Below are positions 57,227 through 64,000 of a stretch of DNA of 64,000 bases, in pieces (positions within the stretch are counted from its first letter, which is position 1; each line of letters starts with the position of its first letter). The stretch is from Rodentibacter caecimuris (lineage in GTDB: Bacteria; Pseudomonadota; Gammaproteobacteria; Enterobacterales; Pasteurellaceae). The stretch lies in assembly GCF_001019715.1 (NCBI RefSeq), contig NZ_BBXJ01000001.1, positions 2,170,001 to 2,234,000 on the forward strand, read 5' to 3'. Position numbers and translations under genes: made by a program. The notes below the pieces were generated by a model that worked only from the letters and a program-made list of their open reading frames with translations, had not been told where the DNA came from and did not search any database.

Positions 57227-58622
57227 TTTCTTTCTCAATTAGATTATTCATTAGCGTTTCAAGTAAATTTGTTGTTGAAAACTGTGTTTTTTGCCATAGC
57301 TGTTCAAGCAGGCTGAAATAGTTCAATCCATTATTTTCGGCAATTACACGACCGACTAAATAAAACCAGTATTCACGTTGGGATTGCGCTATGTTACGTG
57401 ATTTGGCATTTTCTAACCATTTGTCAATAATATCTAAATCAATTTCGTCAAAATAGTCTAACACCATATTTTTTAACGTCGATTTTGTATTGAGCCATTG
57501 ACTGCGTTCAAAAGCGTTCCGCTCCACTTCCCCCAACTCAATTTTGGCAGGCTGAGTATTTTCCGGTAACGGGTTTAAGCTAAAGCAAATAAATTCTTGC
57601 TCTACACGCACACCAAACGCTTCAATAATGGGGGCTTGCTTTTCTTGTGGTTGAACCGCTTGCTGCGCCGGCCGAGTATTTGAATTCACGCCAAACAATG
57701 CCGCGAGTTGAGCCGGGTAGTGGGTCAGTTGCGGCAGATAGCGATTGAGCACGAGCGGGTCGTAGAAGCGGAAAAAATACCACTTTTCAGAGCTGGGGGC
57801 ATAAAGGTGGGTCCATTTTCGCAGGTGACGATAAACCTCATCAAAGGATTGACGGCTTTTAATAAAAATCACCGGATTAATCGCCCAATGGCTAAATACT
57901 TTGCTATCGGCTTTTCTAAACAAACGTTGTAAAAACGCCACAGTTTCTTCTTGGTACGGGTCAAATTCCAACAGGTAAGGAGATTGCTCTTCTAAGGTTT
58001 GCCCGATATTACCGGTATAAAGATTTGCCATACGACCGGCGCTCTCTAAGCGGTAAGGAAAACTGACGGCTTTGGCACAATCGACCACGGCATAAAAGTG
58101 CGGTGGATTTTGGCTGTGTTTTTCCGATTCTTTTGCTTTTTCTCTTTGTTTTTTATGTGCGGCTTGATTTAAGATTTGATGGTATTCCCCCAGCCCTTCA
58201 AAATCGGCAAAGAAAAGTGACCACACTTCGTCGGGCAGAACCGCAGGGGCAATAAACTCGGTAAAGGGGGAAAATCGGACGGACTGTCTGTTAAGAAAGG
58301 TGTCAAGGTGTTGTTTGGTTTGTCTCGCTTCATCGGTATATAAACAAAACAACGGCGAGTTATTGGACACTTGTTGCGCCGCCCGCCAAAGTGCTGCCTC
58401 AAAGCCATGTCGGGAGAGCCATGTTTGAATAGGAAGCGGTGTCAGTTGTGCTTGCCCGATAAGTTGATGTTGGTTGAGATAATACTCAACCTGCTGAAGG
58501 TAGTTTTCCGTATCTTCAGCCAAACAAAGTAAATAAGCGGTCTGTGTGATATGGGGTGTGACTTGATGGCTTAAATGATAATGGGTGAGCCAAATTTGTC
58601 CGGTCGGTTGTTGTGTGGACAT
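57210..58622 (-). CDS. DUF4123-domain T6SS effector chaperone/adaptor
   Basis: DUF4123 (Tap/TEC) proteins load effectors onto VgrG. From the ATG at 58622, preceded by AGGAGA, the protein has 470 residues. The N-terminal 190 residues are variable. The central region (about 180-320) carries the domain, with AVVDCAKAVSFPYRLE, HWAINPVIF, and the hallmark WYFFRFYDPLVLNRYLPQL near 280. The C-terminal part is helical. Its end overlaps the toxin start, so the two are coupled and it is probably that toxin's dedicated chaperone. Eleven upstream codons are rejected for lack of a ribosome site. Confidence 0.88.
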   Translation of the reverse strand: MSTQQPTGQIWLTHYHLSHQVTPHITQTAYLLCLAEDTENYLQQVEYYLNQHQLIGQAQLTPLPIQTWLSRHGFEAALWRAAQQVSNNSPLFCLYTDEARQTKQHLDTFLNRQSVRFSPFTEFIAPAVLPDEVWSLFFADFEGLGEYHQILNQAAHKKQREKAKESEKHSQNPPHFYAVVDCAKAVSFPYRLESAGRMANLYTGNIGQTLEEQSPYLLEFDPYQEETVAFLQRLFRKADSKVFSHWAINPVIFIKSRQSFDEVYRHLRKWTHLYAPSSEKWYFFRFYDPLVLNRYLPQLTHYPAQLAALFGVNSNTRPAQQAVQPQEKQAPIIEAFGVRVEQEFICFSLNPLPENTQPAKIELGEVERNAFERSQWLNTKSTLKNMVLDYFDEIDLDIIDKWLENAKSRNIAQSQREYWFYLVGRVIAENNGLNYFSLLEQLWQKTQFSTTNLLETLMNNLIEKENEDER

Positions 58623-58806
58623 AGTGTTATCTCCTATCGCCCTGTAATAGACCAAAAGTGCGGTTATTTTTCCAAATATTTTTAATCATTCTAATCTTTC
58701 TTCGATTATCCGACAACAAAAACGGGCTGAAAAACAACCGCACTTTGATTCCCTTGCAATATGCCGCAGTGTCTCCGATAGTAATCATCTCAATCGCTTT
58801 TAAATA

Positions 58807-58826
58807 GGGCGTACACAAGTACGCCC
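58807..58826 (-). terminator. Hairpin downstream of betT
   Basis: GGGCGTAC-ACAA-GTACGCCC is a perfect 8-bp stem, about 50 bases past the betT stop. The region 58623-58878 otherwise holds two facing USS (about 58654 and 58737) and no gene. Confidence 0.6.
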
Positions 58827-58878
58827 CTATATTTGGTATCAATTTTTTATTTTATGCGTTTGCTACATAATTCTCACA

Positions 58879-60906
58879 CTACTCTGCCAGCTCTACTTGC
58901 TCATGAGCCATTAATTCCTGACCGACATCATCAAGTAAAGTTAAATAGCGCTCGTATTGTCTCAATATATCGGCAATCAATTCATCTTGATCCATATATT
59001 GCACATCGTAACCGACACGCCCATCAAAAAAATACGTATAGGGCTGATAACTTGTTTCATGTTGAATATGCGGAAGACTTTCATCGTTAATGAGCTGTTC
59101 GGAAACCTCATGCCCAACGGATTTAATTCCATACATAAAATCACGCATCAATTCTTTTTGAATGACTAATTCTACGGCGGGTTCTTCCTGATCAAATAAG
59201 GTATTGATTTGTACGTTTAAATTATATTTGCCGATAAGTTCTTGGCGTAATTCACGCATAGCCGGCAACGCCGTGTATTTTAAGAAACGCAAAATATCTT
59301 TTTCCTGTGTTTGGCTCATCATTTGTTCCAAACGGTCTTTCCATTTTTCCCCCGTCCAGAAAATACTGGTTGGATTAACTTTAGTCGTAAAGTATTTTTT
59401 ATCTGCATTTAACCCTTTCCACAGACTAAAACACATCACTAACATCAATACAGCAAAAGGTAATGCCACCATTAATGTCATGGTCTGCAAGTTTGCTAAA
59501 CCACCTGATTTCATTAATACAATCGCCACAACAGACATTAGGACACCCCACATTACTGTCTGCCAGTTCGGTGAAATAAGACTTTTATCACGAGAAGCAA
59601 TATTGTTTAAAACATAAATCCCCGAATCCGCCGAAGTGATAAAAAATAGCGAAATAACGATCAAACTCACCAAACTACTAACAGCAGGCAATGGTAAATA
59701 ATCAAGAAACTTAAATAGTAGCGTTTCCGGTGATGAAATCATTTTTCCCAGCGCGCCGGCTGCCTCACCATCATTTAACCAAATAGCCGTGTTACCAAAT
59801 ACTGTAAACCAAAGGATACCGAATACACTTGGAATGACTAATACCCCAAAAATAAATTCACGGATAGTACGACCTCTGGAAATACGGGCGATAAATAACC
59901 CGACAAATGGCGCCCATGAACACCACCACGCCCAATAAAGTACCGTCCACCCACTAAACCAAGCTGTATGTTCTTGCTCATACGCATAGGTTTTAAAACT
60001 AAGTTGTACTAAATTACTGAAATAAGTGCCAATGTTGTCGCTAAATGCCGAGAGTAAATAAAGTGTTGGTCCGGTAACCAGTACAAAAATGAGTAATAAA
60101 AATGCCAATGTTAAATTCAATTCACTGAGCATTTTCACTCCTTTTCCTACACCTGAGATAGCAGAAAAAACCGCTAGGCTCATTACCACTGCAATCACAA
60201 TAATTTGTAACGTAAACGTATTTTCACTCACCCATCCCATTTGGTGTAATCCGGCACCTAGCTGGGATGCCCCGAAACCTAAAGTAGTAATAATACCGAA
60301 TAAGGTAGCAAGCAATGCCATAATATCAATGAGATCGCCTACTTTTCCATTGATGCGATCTTTCAACAACGGGTAAAAACAAGAGCGTAACGCTAACGGC
60401 AATTTATAACGGAAACCGAAATAAGCCAAGGCTAATGCAATTGTGCCATATACCGCCCAGGCATGAATGCCCCAATGGAATAAAGTATGTAATAACGCCT
60501 CTTGTTGTCGATGCTCTGCCGGTCCGCTAGTAATTTCCGAAAGATAATGGGCTAATGGCTCAGCGACACCAAAGAACATTAAGCCCACTCCCATACCGGC
60601 AGCAAATAACATAGCAAGCCAAGAGAGGAAACTAAATTCAGGTTCTTCCTCATCACTACCAAGTTTAATATTCCCCAAACTACTTACGGACAAAATGAGC
60701 AAAAATCCTAAAAAAACTGAGAATACCAACACATAAAACCAGCTAAAATTTGCAAAAATGCCTGCTTTCGCTTGGTTTAATAATGCTTGAGTGTGATCCG
60801 GTGCAATTAAAATCATCGCCACCAGTAATAAAACAAAAAATAACGTTAATCCGATTACAAAAGGATTAAATGACGTTCGCTTTTCCATAAATTGAGATAA
60901 AGACAA
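58879..60906 (-). CDS. betT: BCCT-family choline/betaine transporter (BetT type)
   Basis: The 675-residue protein has twelve helices. The aromatic-rich signature WTVLYWAWWCSWAPFVGLFI, with ARISRGRTIREF after it, lies near residue 320 and forms the substrate box. The glycine-rich MLFAAGMGVGLMFFGVAEP near 90 is in helix 3. A cytoplasmic tail of about 165 residues makes it the long BetT form, usually a proton-coupled choline importer regulated by osmolarity. No betaine synthesis genes are nearby. An inverted repeat (TGTAGTG-GAAT-CACTACA, 60983-61000) lies about 80 bases upstream. Confidence 0.9.
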   Translation of the reverse strand: MSLSQFMEKRTSFNPFVIGLTLFFVLLLVAMILIAPDHTQALLNQAKAGIFANFSWFYVLVFSVFLGFLLILSVSSLGNIKLGSDEEEPEFSFLSWLAMLFAAGMGVGLMFFGVAEPLAHYLSEITSGPAEHRQQEALLHTLFHWGIHAWAVYGTIALALAYFGFRYKLPLALRSCFYPLLKDRINGKVGDLIDIMALLATLFGIITTLGFGASQLGAGLHQMGWVSENTFTLQIIVIAVVMSLAVFSAISGVGKGVKMLSELNLTLAFLLLIFVLVTGPTLYLLSAFSDNIGTYFSNLVQLSFKTYAYEQEHTAWFSGWTVLYWAWWCSWAPFVGLFIARISRGRTIREFIFGVLVIPSVFGILWFTVFGNTAIWLNDGEAAGALGKMISSPETLLFKFLDYLPLPAVSSLVSLIVISLFFITSADSGIYVLNNIASRDKSLISPNWQTVMWGVLMSVVAIVLMKSGGLANLQTMTLMVALPFAVLMLVMCFSLWKGLNADKKYFTTKVNPTSIFWTGEKWKDRLEQMMSQTQEKDILRFLKYTALPAMRELRQELIGKYNLNVQINTLFDQEEPAVELVIQKELMRDFMYGIKSVGHEVSEQLINDESLPHIQHETSYQPYTYFFDGRVGYDVQYMDQDELIADILRQYERYLTLLDDVGQELMAHEQVELAE

Positions 60907-60982
60907 ACCTTTCCCCTTAAAATAAAGTCTATAAATTAAAAATTCGATTTATTCAAAACATTGCCGTTAAGCAAAAAAAGTG

Positions 60983-61000
60983 TGTAGTGGAATCACTACA
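60983..61000 (-). promoter_or_regulatory. Inverted repeat upstream of betT
   Basis: TGTAGTG-GAAT-CACTACA has perfect 7-bp arms. It could be an operator or a leader hairpin; no regulator gene is adjacent. Confidence 0.3.
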
Positions 61001-61128
61001 ATGGACAGCACATAGAAGTGCGATTTTGGTAGAAACACTCAGTAGGCATTGAGAGATTGTTTCTAAAAACGGGGTGAAGTCTATCAAAAAATGATGATTA
61101 TTTCAAATTAGTGGATATTGACAATTAA

Positions 61129-61167
61129 AAGTGCGGTGAAAAAACACTGACATTTTCCACCGCACTT
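61129..61167 (-). terminator. Inverted USS terminator after mnmA
   Basis: AAGTGCGGTG and CACCGCACTT, with extended GAAAA/TTTTC pairing, lie just past the mnmA stop. Confidence 0.7.
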
Positions 61168-61177
61168 GAAAGAAAAC

Positions 61178-62326
61178 CTATATCCGTTCTTCAATAATTC
61201 CCCCACCTAAGCATACCTCATCCAGATAAAATACTGCGGATTGTCCGGGCGTTACGGCAGCTTGAGATTCATCAAAAACAACACGGATGGTTTCATCATT
61301 AATAGGTTCTATCACGCAAGGAATATCCGTTTGACGATAGCGGGTTTTCACTGTGCAACGTAAGGGAGTTCGAATCGCTTGACGATCCACCCAATGGAGC
61401 TGTTTGGCAATTAACCCTTTGGAAAATAAACGTGGATGATCATGACCTTGAGCCACAATGAGTTCGTTATTTTCCACATCTTTATCCACCACATACCAAG
61501 CTTCGTCACCGGCATTTTTCAATCCACCAATACCCAAGCCTTTACGCTGCCCTAAGGTATGGTACATTAACCCCTCATGACGACCAATCACCTCGCCGTC
61601 CACTGTGCGAATATCCCCGGGTTGTGCCGGTAAATAACGTGCTAAAAAATCCTTGAATTTACGCTCACCTATAAAACAAATTCCCGTTGAATCTTTCTTT
61701 TTTGCCGTAATCAAACCTAGCTCTTCGGCAATCGCACGCACAATCGGTTTTTCAATTTCCCCCACAGGAAAAAGACTTTGCCCCACTTGTTGATGGCTTA
61801 GGGTATATAAAAAATAGCTTTGATCTTTATTGGCATCCAAACCACGTAATAATTTGGCTTGATTGTCATCACCAGAGCGACGAACATAATGCCCCGTGGC
61901 GATATAGTTTGCGCCGAGATCTTCTGCCGCATATTCTAAAAATGCTTTAAATTTAATTTCTTTATTACATAAAATATCAGGATTCGGTGTTCGACCGGCT
62001 TTGTATTCCGTTAAAAAATGCTCAAATACGTTATCCCAGTATTCTGCGGCAAAATTGATTTTATGCAGTTTAATTCCGAGCTTATCGCACACCGCCTGCG
62101 CATCTGCTAAATCTGCTGCTGCGGTACAATAATCCGTATCATCATCCTCTTCCCAATTTTTCATAAACAGGCCTTCTACTTGATAACCTTGCTGCTGAAG
62201 GATAAAAGCAGATACGGATGAATCTACTCCACCGGACATACCGACAATGACTTTTTTAGCGGCGTTCTCAGTTAATTGCTCCGCCGTAAGTTGCAGGAAA
62301 TGATTTTCGTAAGTTTGTGATTTCAT
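61178..62326 (-). CDS. mnmA: tRNA-specific 2-thiouridylase MnmA
   Basis: MnmA puts sulfur on U34 of tRNA-Lys, -Glu and -Gln. The 382-residue protein has the PP-loop [15 protein letters not shown] near residue 30 and the catalytic Cys in [12 protein letters not shown] near 120. The second catalytic Cys is in [12 protein letters not shown] near 217. Length and motifs are complete. Sulfur would come by a Tus relay, of which only a TusA-like protein (1418-1633) is in the window. Confidence 0.97.
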   Translation of the reverse strand: MKSQTYENHFLQLTAEQLTENAAKKVIVGMSGGVDSSVSAFILQQQGYQVEGLFMKNWEEDDDTDYCTAAADLADAQAVCDKLGIKLHKINFAAEYWDNVFEHFLTEYKAGRTPNPDILCNKEIKFKAFLEYAAEDLGANYIATGHYVRRSGDDNQAKLLRGLDANKDQSYFLYTLSHQQVGQSLFPVGEIEKPIVRAIAEELGLITAKKKDSTGICFIGERKFKDFLARYLPAQPGDIRTVDGEVIGRHEGLMYHTLGQRKGLGIGGLKNAGDEAWYVVDKDVENNELIVAQGHDHPRLFSKGLIAKQLHWVDRQAIRTPLRCTVKTRYRQTDIPCVIEPINDETIRVVFDESQAAVTPGQSAVFYLDEVCLGGGIIEERI

Positions 62327-62394
62327 AATGTGATAGTAAAAATTTCGCTAAATTAAGTATTCGGGCATTCTACCGCAAATCAATTAAGAGTAAA

Positions 62395-62419
62395 AATGCC
62401 CAAGAATTTCGGGCATTTA
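62395..62419 (-). terminator. Terminator after the tautomerase gene
   Basis: AAATGCCC and GGGCATTT form an 8-bp stem with a 9-base loop, followed on the minus strand by a T run (TTTTTAC). Confidence 0.7.
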
Positions 62420-62434
62420 TGGTTATATTCATGA

Positions 62435-62641
62435 TCATTTCATTGTCCGTCTGGCAGTGACCGTTTTTCCACCGATTCCCCAATTATCCATATCAACTTC
62501 ATCAATAATCACGACCGTTGTTTCAGGGTTTTTATTCAACACTTTTTGTAATAACAGTGTTACCCCTTCGATTATTTCCGCCTTTTGCTGTGCCGTCGGC
62601 GCTTCCTTCCCTCCGGTTACTTTAATATTGACATAAGGCAC
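62435..62641 (-). CDS. 4-oxalocrotonate tautomerase-family protein
   Basis: The 68-residue protein starts MPYVNIKVTGG; after Met removal Pro-1 is the catalytic base of the family. It keeps the VTLLLQKVLNKNPETTVVII core with a helix and a beta strand, and would form hexamers. The physiological substrate is not known. It follows nqrM by 16 bases and is probably in the same transcript. Confidence 0.9.
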   Translation of the reverse strand: MPYVNIKVTGGKEAPTAQQKAEIIEGVTLLLQKVLNKNPETTVVIIDEVDMDNWGIGGKTVTARRTMK

Positions 62642-62657
62642 ATTAATTTCTCCAAAA

Positions 62658-62918
62658 TTATTTCACTTCATAAAATGACGAATCATCATTTTTCTTTGCG
62701 AATTTTTGTTCATACTCCGCTTTCGCTTTTTCATCACCCGAATCAAGTTTTGATTGAAGCGTATCACAAGGCTTATCACAATCACAGGCTTTAGCGATGC
62801 CTAACGTGGATAAACCGCCACAGCTACCTTTTAAGCTCTGTTTTTTGATGATAAAACCAATAGACATCAATAAAATAATCGCAACAAATACGATGAGGGT
62901 AAAAAATAAAGTTTGCAT
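62658..62918 (-). CDS. nqrM: Na+-translocating NADH:quinone reductase maturation factor NqrM
   Basis: The 86-residue protein has an N-terminal membrane helix (LIVFVAIILLMSIGFII) and a four-cysteine motif, SCGGLSTLGIAKACDCDKPC. This is the hallmark of NqrM (formerly DUF539), which delivers iron to the NqrD/NqrE site. It follows apbE by two bases. The nqr genes themselves would lie beyond the right end of the window. Confidence 0.95.
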   Translation of the reverse strand: MQTLFFTLIVFVAIILLMSIGFIIKKQSLKGSCGGLSTLGIAKACDCDKPCDTLQSKLDSGDEKAKAEYEQKFAKKNDDSSFYEVK

Positions 62919-62920
62919 GA

Positions 62921-63961
62921 TTAGTCCTTTGTTTCCATTAGTTTTTTAAATGCAGATGATATTTTCGTTTCAAAGCCATTTGCGGTTTTGATAATTAAAT
63001 ATATTGCGAGATCATTTTTCTCTGCCACTTCAAGGGCTTTTTCTTCCCCGAGTACAAATAATCCCGTTGATAAACCGTCTGCCGTCATAGTTGTTGGAGA
63101 AAACACCGTGATAGAGGCAAGATGATGTTGAATCGGGTAACCGGTTTTCGGATCAATTTCATGGGCAAAACGTTTACCGTTTTCTTCAAAATAAATACGA
63201 TAATCGCCGGACGTTGCCATTGCCATATTATTTAAACCAATCACATTTTCGACCGCTCTTTCTCCCGTCATATTAGGCTTTTCAATGGCAATTTGCCAAG
63301 GTTTCCCTTCTGCGTTCTTTCCTTTAGCTCGAATTTCACCACCAATTTCTACCATATAGTTTTGTGCATTAAGCTGTTCTAACTTCTCTGCAACTTGATC
63401 CACGCCAAAGCCTTTCGCAATGGAAGAAAGGTCAATATAGACTTGCGGAACTGATTTACTTAATGTTGGGATATTACCACTCATATCAAGTGTGATTCTA
63501 TCAAGTCCGACCCAAGCTTGACGCTCGGCGAGTTGTTCCGCAGTCGGTTGACGCTCAGGGCGTTTTTCCGGACCAAATCCCCATAAATTCACGACCGGCC
63601 CAACGGTAACATCAAGTGCCCCCTCCGTGACTTGATGTAATTGAATTGCTTCTGCCAACACTTTCGCAAAATCCGCCGAAATTTCGATAGGTGTGTTTAC
63701 CTGCGTATTTTGGTTAAAACGGCTCAATTCCGAATCCTTGATATAGGTGGACATTTTTGCATTGACATCTTTTAGAATGTATTCAATCTGTTCGTGGGTA
63801 TTTTGTAAATTTTCACTCACAGAACCATCATCAATATATTTAACATGATAGGTTGTGCCCATGGTTTTACCACTTAGCGAGATCACCTCAGGATCTTTCT
63901 TACAAGCTGCCAATGAGCAAGCAAAAGCAACAACAAGTAGTCCGCTCAATATTTTCTTCAT
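62921..63961 (-). CDS. apbE: FAD:protein FMN transferase ApbE
   Basis: ApbE attaches FMN to Thr residues of NqrB and NqrC. The 346-residue lipoprotein has the signal LLVVAFACSLAACKKD with a lipobox Cys at residue 20. SGKTMGTTYHVKY near 30 opens the family core. VDLSSIAKGFGVDQVAEKL-type sequence near 175 and HEIDPKTGYPI near 265 form the flavin site. It precedes nqrM, in line with Na+-NQR assembly. Confidence 0.95.
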   Translation of the reverse strand: MKKILSGLLVVAFACSLAACKKDPEVISLSGKTMGTTYHVKYIDDGSVSENLQNTHEQIEYILKDVNAKMSTYIKDSELSRFNQNTQVNTPIEISADFAKVLAEAIQLHQVTEGALDVTVGPVVNLWGFGPEKRPERQPTAEQLAERQAWVGLDRITLDMSGNIPTLSKSVPQVYIDLSSIAKGFGVDQVAEKLEQLNAQNYMVEIGGEIRAKGKNAEGKPWQIAIEKPNMTGERAVENVIGLNNMAMATSGDYRIYFEENGKRFAHEIDPKTGYPIQHHLASITVFSPTTMTADGLSTGLFVLGEEKALEVAEKNDLAIYLIIKTANGFETKISSAFKKLMETKD

Positions 63962-64000
63962 TTATTTTTTCCTAATGAGATGAATTATAGGCAAACTGAC

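Overview
The window is AT-rich DNA from a member of the Pasteurellaceae, most likely Haemophilus or Aggregatibacter. The main evidence is the dense scatter of the Haemophilus-type DNA uptake signal sequence (USS) AAGTGCGGT and its complement, many of them paired as inverted repeats that act as terminators. Gene blocks such as opsX-kdkA-rdgB, trmO-menA-rraA, priA-trmB-yggL, napFDAGHBC and mnmA-nqrM-apbE are as I remember them from H. influenzae. The species cannot be fixed by reading alone.

Layout. 0.2-7.2 kb: a YeiH-type transporter, a TusA-like/hemerythrin pair, the queuosine genes queA and tgt, pssA and a SpoU-family RNA methylase. 7.3-7.9 kb: the decayed remnant of an IS1016-like (IS1595 family) element. 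7.9-17.5 kb: trmO, menA, rraA, a DASS symporter, an ABC exporter, an AraC regulator, an AhpD-like protein, and the lipopolysaccharide core genes opsX and kdkA with rdgB. 17.6-24.6 kb: a Kef-type antiporter, a ParA-like ATPase with a winged-helix partner beside tRNA-Asn and tRNA-Phe, a methyltransferase, mtr behind a TrpR-like operator, and an M48 lipoprotein protease. 24.7-34.2 kb: acrR-acrA-acrB efflux genes with an operator palindrome, ftsN, priA, trmB and yggL. 34.3-44.8 kb: a ferric-iron ABC transporter (fbpABC) with a Fur-like box, divergent from the complete periplasmic nitrate reductase operon napFDAGHBC. 58.9-64 kb: betT, mnmA, a tautomerase, nqrM and apbE.

The most unusual region is 46.6-58.6 kb, all on the minus strand. 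It starts with a DUF4123 chaperone/adaptor gene of type VI secretion (T6SS) and one apparently intact VasX-like toxin with a membrane-helix region. Next comes a two-helix membrane protein that is probably its immunity protein. Three further units follow, each made of the 3' end of a toxin gene, without its VasX N-terminus, plus its own paralogue of the membrane protein. The four toxin C-termini fall into two sequence types, and the membrane proteins fall into the same two types in register. Each truncated toxin end begins at a 63-67 bp module bounded by inverted uptake signals. The locus looks like an array of displaced toxin-tip/immunity cassettes, comparable in layout to orphan cdiA-CT/cdiI or rhs-CT modules, and probably built through natural transformation. 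No T6SS structural genes, VgrG or PAAR lie in the window, so the secretion machinery would have to be elsewhere.

Limits. Family names come from recognising motifs and remembered homologues; no search was run. Two cassette genes carry frameshifts at or near T runs, which could be real decay or sequencing error.
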